Shown: positions 26,093-35,194, counted from the stretch's first letter. The stretch: 64,000 nucleotides of DNA from UBA8079 sp049601915 (GCA_049601915.1 JBMYRB010000003.1:62001-126000); one strand, 5' to 3'. Notes: generated by a model not told the origin, from the sequence alone. Made by a program: numbers and translations.

Positions 26093-27418
26093 ATGCGGCG
26101 TACCCGTTTGTTTTTGCCGACCCTCAAGGAAACCCCCGCCGAGGCACAGATCGTCTCGCATCGGTTGATGCTGCGCGCAGGTATGGTGCGCCAGTCTGCG
26201 GCCGGGATTTACACATGGCTGCCTATGGGGCTACGGGTGTTGCAAAAGATCGCGCAGATCGTGCGCGAGGAGCAGGATCGTGCCGGGGCTCAGGAGGTCC
26301 TGATGCCGACGATCCAGTCGGCCGAGCTGTGGCGTGGATCCGGGAGGTACGAGGATTATGGCAAGGAAATGCTGCGGATCACCGATCGCCATGACCGCGA
26401 ATTGCTCTACGGGCCGACGGCGGAAGAGGTGATTACAGATATCGTGGCCAACGAGATCACGAGTTATCGCGATCTGCCGAAGAACGTCTACAACATCCAG
26501 TGGAAGTTCCGCGACGAAGTGCGGCCCCGGTTTGGGGTCATGCGCGGACGGGAATTCCTGATGAAAGACAATTACTCCTTCGATCTGGACAAGGAACGCG
26601 CGGTTCATTCCTACAACAAGATGTTCCTCGCCTATCTGCGCACCTATGCCCGCATGGGGCTCAAGGCGATACCGATGGCGGCGGATACGGGCCCGATCGG
26701 CGGCGATCTGAGCCACGAATTTATCGTTCTGGCCGAAACCGGCGAGAGCGCGGTGTTCTGTGACAAGGCGCTACTCGATCTCGATACGCCGGGCGACGAC
26801 CTGGACTATGATTCAGACCTGCAGCCGCAGGTGGACGCGTGGACGGCGCATTATGCGGCGACGGACGAGATGCACGACCCCGGCACGTGCGACGTCGCCG
26901 AGGATCAACTGGTCACGGCGCGCGGGATCGAGGTTGGACATATCTTCTACTTCGGGACCAAATACTCCGAACCGCTCGGCGCGAAGGTTCAGGGAACCGA
27001 CGGTCAGCAGATAACCCTCGAAATGGGCAGCTACGGCATCGGCGTTTCCCGTCTGGTGGGTGCAATCATCGAAGCGTCTCACGACGATAAAGGCATCATC
27101 TGGCCGGAATCCATAGCCCCGTGGAAGGTCGGTCTGATCAATCTCAAGGTCGGCGATAGCGATTGTGATGCCATGTGCGAGCGGATTTATACCGAACTGG
27201 GCGCAGCCGGCGTCGAGGCGCTGTATGACGACCGCGACGAGCGCGCCGGCGGGAAGTTCGCCGATATGGACCTGGTGGGGGTGCCCTGGCAGCTCACGAT
27301 CGGCCCGCGCGGGCTCAAGGATGGCAAGATCGAGGTCAAGCGACGTGCCGATGGCGAGAAATCGGAGATTGTGGTCGATGGGCTCGCCGACTGGATCGCC
27401 GCCCGGGCGGCGTCATAG
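26093..27418 (+). CDS. proS: Proline--tRNA ligase, short alphaproteobacterial form
   Basis: Class II aminoacyl-tRNA synthetase of 441 residues. Motif 1 region follows AAGIYTWLPMGLRVL, motif 2 is KFRDEVRPRFGVMRGREFLMKD, and motif 3 is MGSYGIGVSRLVGA. It is about 130 residues shorter than the E. coli enzyme because the editing insertion (INS) between motifs 2 and 3 is absent, as is usual in alphaproteobacteria; mischarged Ala-tRNA(Pro) must then be cleared by a separate deacylase, not present here. An anticodon-binding domain forms the C-terminus. Confidence 0.97.
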   Translation: MRRTRLFLPTLKETPAEAQIVSHRLMLRAGMVRQSAAGIYTWLPMGLRVLQKIAQIVREEQDRAGAQEVLMPTIQSAELWRGSGRYEDYGKEMLRITDRHDRELLYGPTAEEVITDIVANEITSYRDLPKNVYNIQWKFRDEVRPRFGVMRGREFLMKDNYSFDLDKERAVHSYNKMFLAYLRTYARMGLKAIPMAADTGPIGGDLSHEFIVLAETGESAVFCDKALLDLDTPGDDLDYDSDLQPQVDAWTAHYAATDEMHDPGTCDVAEDQLVTARGIEVGHIFYFGTKYSEPLGAKVQGTDGQQITLEMGSYGIGVSRLVGAIIEASHDDKGIIWPESIAPWKVGLINLKVGDSDCDAMCERIYTELGAAGVEALYDDRDERAGGKFADMDLVGVPWQLTIGPRGLKDGKIEVKRRADGEKSEIVVDGLADWIAARAAS

Positions 27419-27492
27419 GGTGGTCGCCATCGAACGTCAGTCTTGTCGCGTCATCGACATGCAATTCAACTTCGCTAATAGGCTGTAGCGCG

Positions 27493-28737
27493 ATGTTTTC
27501 TCCCGTCGAATGGATGATCGCCTTGCGCTATATGCGGGCACGCCGGGCCGAGGGGTTCATCTCGGTCATCGCTGGTTTTTCGCTGATGGGCATCGCGCTT
27601 GGCGTGGCGACCCTGATCATCGTGTTGTCTGTGATGAACGGATTTCGCGGCGAACTGCTCGACCGCATCCTGGGGCTCAACGGCCATATTGCCGTGGTCA
27701 GCTCGTCGGGGGCGCTGTCCGACTACGACCCGCTTGCCGATCGGGTGCGCATGGTCGATGGCGTTCTCTCGGTCACGCCGCTGGTCGAAGGCCAGATTCT
27801 CGCGACCAATGGCGGTCGCTCTGCCGGCGCGCTGGTGCGTGGCCTGACGCCGGAAGCACTCGCGGCCCGGCCGTCTATTGCAGGCAATATTAGACTGGGC
27901 TCGCTCAACCAATTCGGTGCCGGGGACGGGGTGGTGATGGGGTCGCGCTTGGCCCGCACATTGGGCGTTCGCGCCGGCGACAAGGTCACGCTCGTCTCGC
28001 CGCGCGGTACCGTGACGGCCTTTGGCACGGTCCCGCGCATGCAGGCGTACCGGGTCGCCGCGACGTTTGAGGTGGGCATGTTCGAGTTCGACAGCACGTT
28101 CATCTTCATGCCCCTTGAAGCCGCGCAGCAATATTTTCGACTCGGCGATACGGTCAACCAGCTTGAAGTCTTCGTCGATGATCCGGACGCATTCCAGCAA
28201 GAGCGTTTCGATATCGCCAAGGTAGTTGGGCCCGGTCATCGTTTGTTCGACTGGCAACAGGCAAACAGCAGCTTTTTCAATGCCTTACAGGTCGAACGCA
28301 ACGTCATGTTCCTGATCCTGACGCTGATCATCCTGGTCGCGGCATTCAACATCATCTCCAGTCTGATCATGCTTGTTAAGGACAAGGGCGCGGCGATCGC
28401 GATCCTGCGTACAGTGGGCGCGTCGCGGGGCATGGTGATGCGGGTGTTCTTCATCGTCGGCACCAGCATCGGCGTTGTCGGCACGGTCGCTGGAGCCATT
28501 CTTGGGCTGGTCTTCTCGGAGAATATCGAGGTGATCCGGCGCTGGTTGGAGAACCTGACCGGCACCGAACTGTTTGCCGCGGAAATCTATTTCCTGAGCC
28601 AGCTCCCCGCAGAGGTCGACCCGGGCGAGGTCGTGATGGTGATCTGCATGGCACTCGGCTTGTCGGTCTTGGCCACATTGTATCCCAGCTGGCGGGCCTC
28701 GCGGCTCGATCCGGTGGAGGCGTTGCGCAATGAGTGA
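27493..28737 (+). CDS. lolC: Lipoprotein-releasing ABC transporter permease (LolC/LolE type)
   Basis: Inner-membrane subunit of the complex that extracts outer-membrane lipoproteins for LolA. The 414 residues show an N-terminal helix (about 22-47, after FEWM-like PVEWMIALRYMRARR), a large periplasmic domain (about 48-270) and three C-terminal helices, with the typical DKGAAIAILRTVGAS coupling loop. It ends with the LDPVEALRNE tail. Only one permease gene is present beside lolD, so the transporter may use two copies of this subunit, as in LolF-type systems. It overlaps lolD by eight bases. Confidence 0.93.
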   Translation: MFSPVEWMIALRYMRARRAEGFISVIAGFSLMGIALGVATLIIVLSVMNGFRGELLDRILGLNGHIAVVSSSGALSDYDPLADRVRMVDGVLSVTPLVEGQILATNGGRSAGALVRGLTPEALAARPSIAGNIRLGSLNQFGAGDGVVMGSRLARTLGVRAGDKVTLVSPRGTVTAFGTVPRMQAYRVAATFEVGMFEFDSTFIFMPLEAAQQYFRLGDTVNQLEVFVDDPDAFQQERFDIAKVVGPGHRLFDWQQANSSFFNALQVERNVMFLILTLIILVAAFNIISSLIMLVKDKGAAIAILRTVGASRGMVMRVFFIVGTSIGVVGTVAGAILGLVFSENIEVIRRWLENLTGTELFAAEIYFLSQLPAEVDPGEVVMVICMALGLSVLATLYPSWRASRLDPVEALRNE

Positions 28738-29410
28738 TGCGGCGCTGGAACTGCGCGGCGTGAGCCGTACCTTCCATCAGGGCGGGCGTGATATCGAGGT
28801 CCTGCGCGATGTTCAGATGTCGCTGGTGCCCGGCGAAATCGTGGCACTCGTGGGTCCGTCCGGGGCCGGCAAATCCACGCTTCTGCACATTGCAGGCTTG
28901 CTGGAGCGCGCCGACGCTGGTGAGGTGATCGTCGGCGATGAGGCCTGTTCGGCCCTGCCGGAGGCAGACCGCACCCGGCTGCGGCGTGGCACGTTGGGGT
29001 TTGTCTATCAATTCCATCACCTGTTGCCGGAATTCTCGGCCCAGGAAAACATCATGCTGCCCCAGATGATCGGTGGCACCAACCGAACGGACGCCCGCTC
29101 GCGTGCCGGCGAACTGCTGGAGATGATGGGCCTGGCGGAACGCGCGACCCACCGCCCGGGGCAGCTCAGCGGCGGTGAGCAGCAGCGCGTCGCGATCGCG
29201 CGCAGCGTGGCCAATGCGCCGGCAATCCTGCTGGCTGACGAGCCGACGGGGAACCTCGACCCGGAAACCGCGGGCGGGGTGTTCGACCAGATGCTCAAGC
29301 TGGTGCGAGGCGCCCAGTTAGCGGCGCTGATCGCGACCCACAATCTGGATTTGGCGGCCAAGATGGACCGCACGCTCCAACTGCGCGACGGGCGGATAGA
29401 ACAGGTCTGA
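28730..29410 (+). CDS. lolD: Lipoprotein-releasing system ATP-binding protein
   Basis: ABC ATPase of 226 residues that drives the Lol transporter. Walker A GPSGAGKST, Q-loop YQFHHLLPEF, signature LSGGEQQR and Walker B ILLADEPTGNLD are all intact. The FHHLLPEF stretch is typical of LolD. Translationally coupled to the upstream permease. Confidence 0.95.
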   Translation: MSDAALELRGVSRTFHQGGRDIEVLRDVQMSLVPGEIVALVGPSGAGKSTLLHIAGLLERADAGEVIVGDEACSALPEADRTRLRRGTLGFVYQFHHLLPEFSAQENIMLPQMIGGTNRTDARSRAGELLEMMGLAERATHRPGQLSGGEQQRVAIARSVANAPAILLADEPTGNLDPETAGGVFDQMLKLVRGAQLAALIATHNLDLAAKMDRTLQLRDGRIEQV

Positions 29411-29478
29411 CTTGTCCCCGGATTGCACGTGATTGGAGGGGCTGTTCGCCCCTCGAATCGGGCTAGTGTCGTCGGGTT

Positions 29479-32400
29479 ATGACACATGCCGATTTCGTCC
29501 ATCTCCGCGTCCATTCCGCCTATTCCCTGGCCGAGGGTGCGCTGCGCGTGCCGCAACTCGTCGAGTTGTGCCGCGAGCGCGAGATGCCGGCGGTGGCGAT
29601 CACGGATACGGGCAATTTGTTCGGCGCGCTGGAATTCTCCATGGCCGCGGCGAAGGCTGGTATTCAGCCGATCGTCGGCTGCCAGCTCGCTTGCGCATCA
29701 CAGAAAGACGAGGCAAGCAGCGGGTTTCGTGGTGGCGCCCGCGCACCGACCGACGACCAGATCGTGCTTTTGGCCCAGTCCGAGGCGGGCTACGGCAACC
29801 TACTGCGGATTGTCAGCCGCTCTTATGTCGAAATGGCCGATGACCGACATCCTGTGGTCACGCTCGAAGAGCTGGAGGGGGCGACCGAGGGACTGATTGC
29901 GTTGACGGGCGGCGTGGCGGGTCTCGTGGGGCGCCTGATTTCGGAAGGCCAGATGGATGCCGCGAATGCGGCGGTCGTGCAGCTGAAATCACTGTTTCCA
30001 GGCCGGTTGTACATGGAATTGCAGCGCCACGGACTCGATATCGAGGATCGGTTGGAGCCGGCCTTCATCGATCTGGCCTATGAACACGATATTCCGCTGC
30101 TCGCGACCAACGAGGCATTCTTCGCGGACGAGAGCATGTACGAGGCCCATGACGCGCTGTTGTGCATCTCCCAGAGTGCCTACGTTTCCCAGTCCGAGCG
30201 ACGTCGGGTCACGTCGGAACACCGCTTCAAGTCGGCGGCAGAAATGCGGGCCCTGTTTGCCGATCTGCCCGAAGCCATCGAAAACACCGTTGTGGTGGCC
30301 CGGCGCTGCGCATTCATGCCAACCGAGACCGCACCGATGCTGCCGCCCTATCCGACGGAGGGCGGGCGCACGGAAGAAGAGGAGCTGCGGACCGAAGCAG
30401 AGGCGGGCCTCGAAGCACGGCTTGTCGCCCATGTCTTCACCGAGGACATGGACGAGGCCGCCCGGGAAGTGGCGGCGACGCCTTACAGGGAACGGTTGAA
30501 TTTTGAACTCGAAACCATTGTAAACATGGGATATCCGGGCTACTTCCTGATCGTTTCGGACTTCATCAAATGGTCCAAGGCGAACGGTGTGGCGGTGGGC
30601 CCGGGCCGCGGTTCGGGTGCCGGGTCGGTTGTGGCCTGGGCTTTGACGATCACCGATCTCGACCCGTTGCGGTTTGGTCTGTTCTTCGAGCGTTTCCTGA
30701 ACCCCGAGCGCGTGTCGATGCCTGACTTTGACATCGATTTTTGTCAGGAACGGCGTGACGAAGTCATCCACTACGTGCAACAGAAGTTTGGCCATGACCG
30801 GGTGGCCCAGATCATCACATTTGGCAAGTTGCAGGCGCGCGCCGTGGTGCGTGATGTCGGCCGCGTGCTGGAGATGCCTTACGGGCAGGTGGACCGGATC
30901 GCCAAGATGGTGCCGAACAACCCGGCCAACCCGATGACCCTGCAAGAGGCTATCGACAGCGAGGAAGCGCTGCAGAATATGCGCGGCGAGGATGAGGCGG
31001 TGGCGCATTTGCTCGATCTTGCTCTCAAGCTCGAAGGGCTCTACCGCAACTCCTCAACCCACGCCGCCGGCGTTGTGATCGGCGACCGGCCGCTATCGGA
31101 CATTATTCCGCTGTTCCGCGACCCCCGCGCCGCGACATTGTCGACCCAGTTCAGCATGAAATATGTCGAGGCGGCGGGCCTCGTGAAGTTCGACTTCCTA
31201 GGCCTGAAGACCCTCGATGTGCTGCAAAAGGCCGTCGAACTGCTGGCCGACCGGGATATCGAGATCGAACTAGAGACCCTGCCGTTGGATGACGAGCGGA
31301 CGTTCAAGATGCTGGCGCGCGGCGACACAACGGGCGTGTTCCAGTGTGAATCCTCCGGTGTGCGCGACGTGCTGCGCAAGCTGGGGCCCGACCGGTTTGA
31401 AGACATCATCGCGGTTGTCGCGCTCTACCGGCCCGGCCCGATGGACAATATCCCCAGCTACATCTCGCGAAAGCACGGCAATGAAGAGGTCGATTACCTG
31501 CATGACGACCTGGAAAGTTGCCTGAAAGAGACCTACGGCATCCCGATCTATCAGGAGCAGGTGATGCAGATGGCCCAGGAACTGGCGGGCTATACGCTGG
31601 GCGGCGCGGATCTGTTGCGCCGGGCCATGGGCAAGAAGATCAAGGCAGAGATGGACGCCCAGCAGGAGACCTTCGTGGCCGGCGCGGCGGCGCGCGGCGT
31701 CGACGAGGGCACATCGACCCGGATTTTCGAGACCATCGCCAAGTTTGCCGGTTACGGCTTCAACAAGGCCCATGCGGCGGCCTATGCCCTGATCGCCTAC
31801 CAGACGGCCTATCTGAAGGCCAATTACCCGGTCGAGTTCTTTGCCGCCTCCATGACCCTGGATATGGGCAACACCGACAAGCTGGCGATCTACAAGCAGG
31901 AGCTGGCGAAACATCGCATCGATCTGCTGCCGCCGGACGTGAACCGTTCGGGCGTGGATTTCACCGTCGCGCATATCAATGCCGACGCGCCGACCCCGGA
32001 TGAAGCCGCGAAAATGGCGGCCAAGGGCGAGGACGCGGAAATTATCCCGATCGGCGGCATTCACTACGCCCTGTCTGCCATCAAGGGGGTGGGTCGCGGC
32101 GCGATGGCCGATCTGGTGCAGGAGCGCGAGGCCAACGGTACCTTCGACAGCCCGTATGAGGTGGTAAGCAGGCTCGACGCCCATGTCATGAACCGCCGCC
32201 AGCTCGAACAGCTGGTCCAGGCCGGGGCCTTCGATAGCCTCGACGGCAACCGTGCGCGGACGTTCGATTCCATCGACCAGATCCTCGGGCATGCGCAAGC
32301 CATTCAACGCGAGCGCGAAAGCGGGCAGTTCAGCCTGCTGGGCGACTTCGGCGAGGAGGGTGGCCTACCTGCGCCCGTGCCGGCTGACCGCACAGATTGG

Positions 32401-33048
32401 CCCCAGGCCGACAGGTTGCAACGCGAGCTCGATGCCGTCGGGTTCTACATGTCGGCCCATCCGCTGGACGATTACGGGGCCCTGCTGGACCGTCTGGGCG
32501 TGGTCGGCAGTGCCGAACTCGAGCAGACCGTCGAGCGCCAGGGCGGGGCGGCCAACGTGGTGCTCGCCGGCTCGGTGATCGCAGTCCAGCAACGCACGTC
32601 CCAGCGCGGCAGCCGATACGCGTTTTTACAGCTTTCAGACGCTGCGGGCACGTTCGAGATCACCATGTTCGAGGAAGTTCTCAACGCGTCACGTGAAATA
32701 CTGGAAAGCGACAAGCCGGTGCTGGTGCAGACTGCGGCCCGCTTCGAGGAAGGCCAGCTCCGCCTGACCGGCCAGAGTGCGCGCGAACTCGAGGCGGCAG
32801 CGGCGAATGCGCCGGTGGCCATCAAGATTTGGGTGGAGGGCAGAGAACCGATCGGATCCTTGAAGTCGCTGATCGACCGCGAGGCGCTCCCGGGCGAGGG
32901 CAAGCGCGGCAACGGGCGCATCCGCATCGTCATCCCCGACGGGGAGCAGGATGTCATCGTCCGCCTCGATGGCGGCTATCTGTGCACGCCCGAACTCAAC
33001 CGGGCCATGCGCGCCATTCCCGGCGTAGTGGACGTGCAGGAAATCTAG
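29479..33048 (+). CDS. dnaE: DNA polymerase III subunit alpha
   Basis: Replicative polymerase subunit of 1189 residues, normal for DnaE1. The N-terminal PHP domain begins HLRVHSAYSLAEGAL. The palm contains PDFDIDF at 415-421, with Asp418 and Asp420 as the expected catalytic metal ligands. GPGRGSGAGSVVAW and FNKAHAAAYALIAYQTAYLK are family blocks. The helix-hairpin-helix region and an OB fold (NVVLAGSVIAVQQRTS) follow. The missing ImuB/DnaE2 context and length argue against the error-prone paralogue. An unterminated hairpin lies between lolD and dnaE at 29436-29454. Confidence 0.97.
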   Translation: MTHADFVHLRVHSAYSLAEGALRVPQLVELCREREMPAVAITDTGNLFGALEFSMAAAKAGIQPIVGCQLACASQKDEASSGFRGGARAPTDDQIVLLAQSEAGYGNLLRIVSRSYVEMADDRHPVVTLEELEGATEGLIALTGGVAGLVGRLISEGQMDAANAAVVQLKSLFPGRLYMELQRHGLDIEDRLEPAFIDLAYEHDIPLLATNEAFFADESMYEAHDALLCISQSAYVSQSERRRVTSEHRFKSAAEMRALFADLPEAIENTVVVARRCAFMPTETAPMLPPYPTEGGRTEEEELRTEAEAGLEARLVAHVFTEDMDEAAREVAATPYRERLNFELETIVNMGYPGYFLIVSDFIKWSKANGVAVGPGRGSGAGSVVAWALTITDLDPLRFGLFFERFLNPERVSMPDFDIDFCQERRDEVIHYVQQKFGHDRVAQIITFGKLQARAVVRDVGRVLEMPYGQVDRIAKMVPNNPANPMTLQEAIDSEEALQNMRGEDEAVAHLLDLALKLEGLYRNSSTHAAGVVIGDRPLSDIIPLFRDPRAATLSTQFSMKYVEAAGLVKFDFLGLKTLDVLQKAVELLADRDIEIELETLPLDDERTFKMLARGDTTGVFQCESSGVRDVLRKLGPDRFEDIIAVVALYRPGPMDNIPSYISRKHGNEEVDYLHDDLESCLKETYGIPIYQEQVMQMAQELAGYTLGGADLLRRAMGKKIKAEMDAQQETFVAGAAARGVDEGTSTRIFETIAKFAGYGFNKAHAAAYALIAYQTAYLKANYPVEFFAASMTLDMGNTDKLAIYKQELAKHRIDLLPPDVNRSGVDFTVAHINADAPTPDEAAKMAAKGEDAEIIPIGGIHYALSAIKGVGRGAMADLVQEREANGTFDSPYEVVSRLDAHVMNRRQLEQLVQAGAFDSLDGNRARTFDSIDQILGHAQAIQRERESGQFSLLGDFGEEGGLPAPVPADRTDWPQADRLQRELDAVGFYMSAHPLDDYGALLDRLGVVGSAELEQTVERQGGAANVVLAGSVIAVQQRTSQRGSRYAFLQLSDAAGTFEITMFEEVLNASREILESDKPVLVQTAARFEEGQLRLTGQSARELEAAAANAPVAIKIWVEGREPIGSLKSLIDREALPGEGKRGNGRIRIVIPDGEQDVIVRLDGGYLCTPELNRAMRAIPGVVDVQEI

Positions 33049-33403
33049 CCTTGCCCATTGACTTGCCCGAGGGATTGATCCGCTCGGGCGGCACACCCTA
33101 ATTCACCCAGGACACCACTCCCGATGGCCTACGCGCCGCCCATGCGTTAGCACCAGAACGCTGGGGGGTCTGAATATCCTTGAAGGCGGACTGGTGTTTG
33201 TCGATTAGGTGACCGGTGGCGAAGACACGCTCCTGGCGCCGGCGACAAAAACGATACTGCCGGAAGTGCGCCATCACTTGCGGGTGACAGGCCCGGTGGT
33301 ATGCCGGATCGATTTTTATCGTACACCGCCCGGACCATGAACGCGCTTTGCGCAGTTTGAGTGTTGCGGTGTAAACTTTGCACCGGGAACGGAAGGAATA
33401 AAA
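33049..33403. other. Intergenic stretch between dnaE and the first cupin gene
   Basis: About 355 bases without a gene I can support. Just after dnaE there is a 7-base-pair hairpin (33065-33089, GCCCGAG/CTCGGGC) without a T run. On the minus strand, open frames run through this stretch and into the cupin coding region; one yields an Arg- and His-rich peptide around 33160-33300, which I do not recognise and treat as chance or a remnant. The last 60 bases hold the promoter-like element of the cupin pair. Confidence 0.5.
33348..33377 (+). promoter_or_regulatory. Candidate promoter of the cupin pair
   Basis: TTGCGC (33348-33353), an 18-base spacer and TAAACT (33372-33377), placed 27 bases before the first cupin ATG, with GGAAGGAA as its ribosome site. 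Motif match only. Confidence 0.35.
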
Positions 33404-33733
33404 ATGTCTACGAAACTGATGGAAAAGACCGCGGCCAAGGCCGCCGAGCGCGAGGTTGGCCAGTTCGAAACCCTCGTCGACGACGAAAAGACCCGGGTTA
33501 CCCAATGGCTGATCAAGCCGGGACAGCAGACCGGCTGGCATCTGCATGATTTCGACTATCTGACCATTCAGCAGTCCGAGGGGCGGTTGCACCTCGATCA
33601 CGCCGACGGCAGCGCACGGGATGTGGACTACGTCCCCGGCAAGGCCGTGATGATCAAGGCGCCGGTCGAACACAACGCCATTAATGTGGGCGACGTGGAT
33701 ATCCGGGTGCTGGAGATCGAGTACAAATTTTAG
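33404..33733 (+). CDS. Small single-domain cupin protein (first of a tandem pair)
   Basis: A 109-residue double-stranded beta-helix protein. The cupin motif 1 region reads QTGWHLHDFDYLTI and motif 2 the VEHNAINVGD segment, so His residues for a metal are present. Small cupins of this kind are found as dioxygenases, isomerases or binding proteins; nothing here tells which. The next gene is a clear paralogue 20 bases downstream, with matching LEIEYK ends. Confidence 0.85.
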   Translation: MSTKLMEKTAAKAAEREVGQFETLVDDEKTRVTQWLIKPGQQTGWHLHDFDYLTIQQSEGRLHLDHADGSARDVDYVPGKAVMIKAPVEHNAINVGDVDIRVLEIEYKF

Positions 33734-33752
33734 GCAAAGGGAGGGGTCTCAT

Positions 33753-34094
33753 ATGTCTGAAAAGCTTGAGGAAAAGACCCGCGCCGAGGTGCCGGACGAC
33801 AAGCTCGGCCATTACGAAGTCCTGATCGACAACGAAACCACACGCATCACCTTTCACCACATCGAAAAGGGCCAGAGTTCGGGCTGGCACAGCCACGACC
33901 TCGACTATGTGGGCTACCACTTCGGGGATAGTGACGTGCGCATAGAGCGGGGTGGGGGCGACGCCCCTTCATCCATGGCCTCAAAAAAAGGGGCGGCGAC
34001 GTTCTACGAGGTCGGCGACGGCTTCGAGCACAACGTGACCGTGGTGAGCGACACTCCGTTGATCGCGCTCGAGATCGAATACAAGAAGTCTTAG
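33753..34094 (+). CDS. Small single-domain cupin protein (second of a tandem pair)
   Basis: A 113-residue cupin paralogous to its upstream neighbour: SSGWHSHDLDYVGYHFG aligns with the first copy's motif 1, and FEHNVTVVSDTPLIALEIEYK with its end. An insert around residues 68-82 (RGGGDAPSSMASKK) is absent from the first copy. I chose the ATG at 33753, which has GGGAGGGG upstream; a longer frame reaches back into the first gene. The shared layout suggests duplication and perhaps a heteromer. Function unknown. Confidence 0.85.
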   Translation: MSEKLEEKTRAEVPDDKLGHYEVLIDNETTRITFHHIEKGQSSGWHSHDLDYVGYHFGDSDVRIERGGGDAPSSMASKKGAATFYEVGDGFEHNVTVVSDTPLIALEIEYKKS

Positions 34095-34179
34095 TCGCGA
34101 TTTATCCAATAAGGCTTGTAATCGGGCCGTCATGGGGGTATCACCCCCGCGATCTCGCCGTTGCGGGACATATTCCACA

Positions 34180-34249
34180 CGCAGACCTGCGGCAGGCGGA
34201 CAGACATCCCCGCTCGTCGATCCGGTGCCCCTCGGGGCGGCAGTCTGCG
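34180..34249 (+). promoter_or_regulatory. Foldable leader RNA before rpsB (possible S2 autoregulatory element)
   Basis: CGCAGAC (34180-34186) is the exact complement of GTCTGCG (34243-34249). Between them lie two smaller hairpins: CTG/CAG around a CGG loop (34187-34195) and GCCC/GGGC around a CTCG loop (34227-34238). Together they form a closed multibranch structure ending 28 bases before the rpsB ATG. Ribosomal protein S2 is known to repress its own operon in other bacteria through leader RNA; the link here is inference. Confidence 0.45.
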
Positions 34250-34277
34250 GAGGCACAACCGGTAAAGGAGAGAGACC

Positions 34278-35135
34278 ATGGCGGTCCCGACATTCACGAT
34301 GCGCCAGCTGCTGGAAGCTGGTGTTCACTTTGGTCATAACACCCGACGCTGGAATCCGAAGATGGAGCCGTTCATTTTCGGCGTCCGCAATGGAATCCAC
34401 ATTATCGATCTGCAGCAGTCGGTGCCGATGCTCTATGCCGCACTGAACGCGGCGCGCAGCGTGGCGTCCGAGGGCGGCCGCGTGCTGTTCGTGGGCACCA
34501 AGCGTGCGGCCAGCGACATCGTCGCTGAATCGGCGCGCAAATGCGGCCAGTATTATGTCAATCAGCGTTGGCTGGGCGGCATGCTCACCAATTGGACGAC
34601 GATTTCCCAGTCGATCAAGACCCTGAAAGAGCTCGAAGAGCAGCTTTCGGGTGAGTCCGCCCTTGGCCTGACCAAGAAGGAAACCCTGCAGCTTACACGC
34701 AAGCGCGACAAGCTGGAGATGGCGCTTGGCGGCATCAAGGAGATGGGCGGTCGCCCAGACCTCGTGGTTATCATCGACACGAACAAGGAAGATATCGCCA
34801 TCAAGGAAGCCAAGAAACTTGGTATTCCGGTCGTGGGCGTGTGCGATACCAACTCCGACCCGTCTGACATCGATATGCCTATCCCGGGCAACGATGACGC
34901 GATGCGCGCCATCCAGCTGTATTGCGATCTGTTCGCCGGTGCGGTGATCGACGGCCTGCAGCAGGACATGGCGGCGGCCGGCATCGATATCGGTGAAGCC
35001 GAAGCGCCGCCGGCGGAAGCCGCGGTTGCGGAAGAGCCGGCTGCGGAAGCGGCTGTCGAACCCGTCGTTGCCGCGGCCGAGGCAGCACCTGCCGCCGAGG
35101 CACCTGCCGAGGTACCGGCAGAGCCCGCACCTTAA
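34278..35135 (+). CDS. rpsB: 30S ribosomal protein S2
   Basis: Small-subunit protein of 285 residues. Core blocks are VHFGHNTRRWNPKMEPFIFG, the NQRWLGGMLTNW segment and GIPVVGVCDTNSDP. The conserved fold ends near residue 240; the last 45 or so residues are a low-complexity tail of Ala, Glu and Pro, a known kind of extension in alphaproteobacterial S2. An AAAGGAGAGAG ribosome site precedes the ATG. Followed by tsf as in most bacteria. Confidence 0.97.
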   Translation: MAVPTFTMRQLLEAGVHFGHNTRRWNPKMEPFIFGVRNGIHIIDLQQSVPMLYAALNAARSVASEGGRVLFVGTKRAASDIVAESARKCGQYYVNQRWLGGMLTNWTTISQSIKTLKELEEQLSGESALGLTKKETLQLTRKRDKLEMALGGIKEMGGRPDLVVIIDTNKEDIAIKEAKKLGIPVVGVCDTNSDPSDIDMPIPGNDDAMRAIQLYCDLFAGAVIDGLQQDMAAAGIDIGEAEAPPAEAAVAEEPAAEAAVEPVVAAAEAAPAAEAPAEVPAEPAP

Positions 35136-35141
35136 AGGCAA

Positions 35142-35170
35142 TTAACGTCGTAATATTAATAATTTAGAAC
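35142..35170 (+). promoter_or_regulatory. Candidate promoter between rpsB and tsf
   Basis: TTAACG (35142-35147), a 17-base AT-rich spacer and TAGAAC (35165-35170), with an alternative TATATT just downstream (35173-35178). The AT-rich character stands out from the surrounding GC-rich DNA. It could supply tsf-pyrH-frr transcription independent of rpsB. Confidence 0.4.
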
Positions 35171-35194
35171 GCTATATTCGAGTGGAGAATCAGC

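Noticed and set aside
29436..29454. Hairpin GAGGGGC/GCCCCTC between lolD and dnaE as a terminator
   Set aside because: A seven-base stem without a T run; not enough to call termination.
33147..33383. Possible transposase fragment between dnaE and the cupins
   Set aside because: No DDE or HTH motif, no terminal inverted repeats and no target duplication could be seen.
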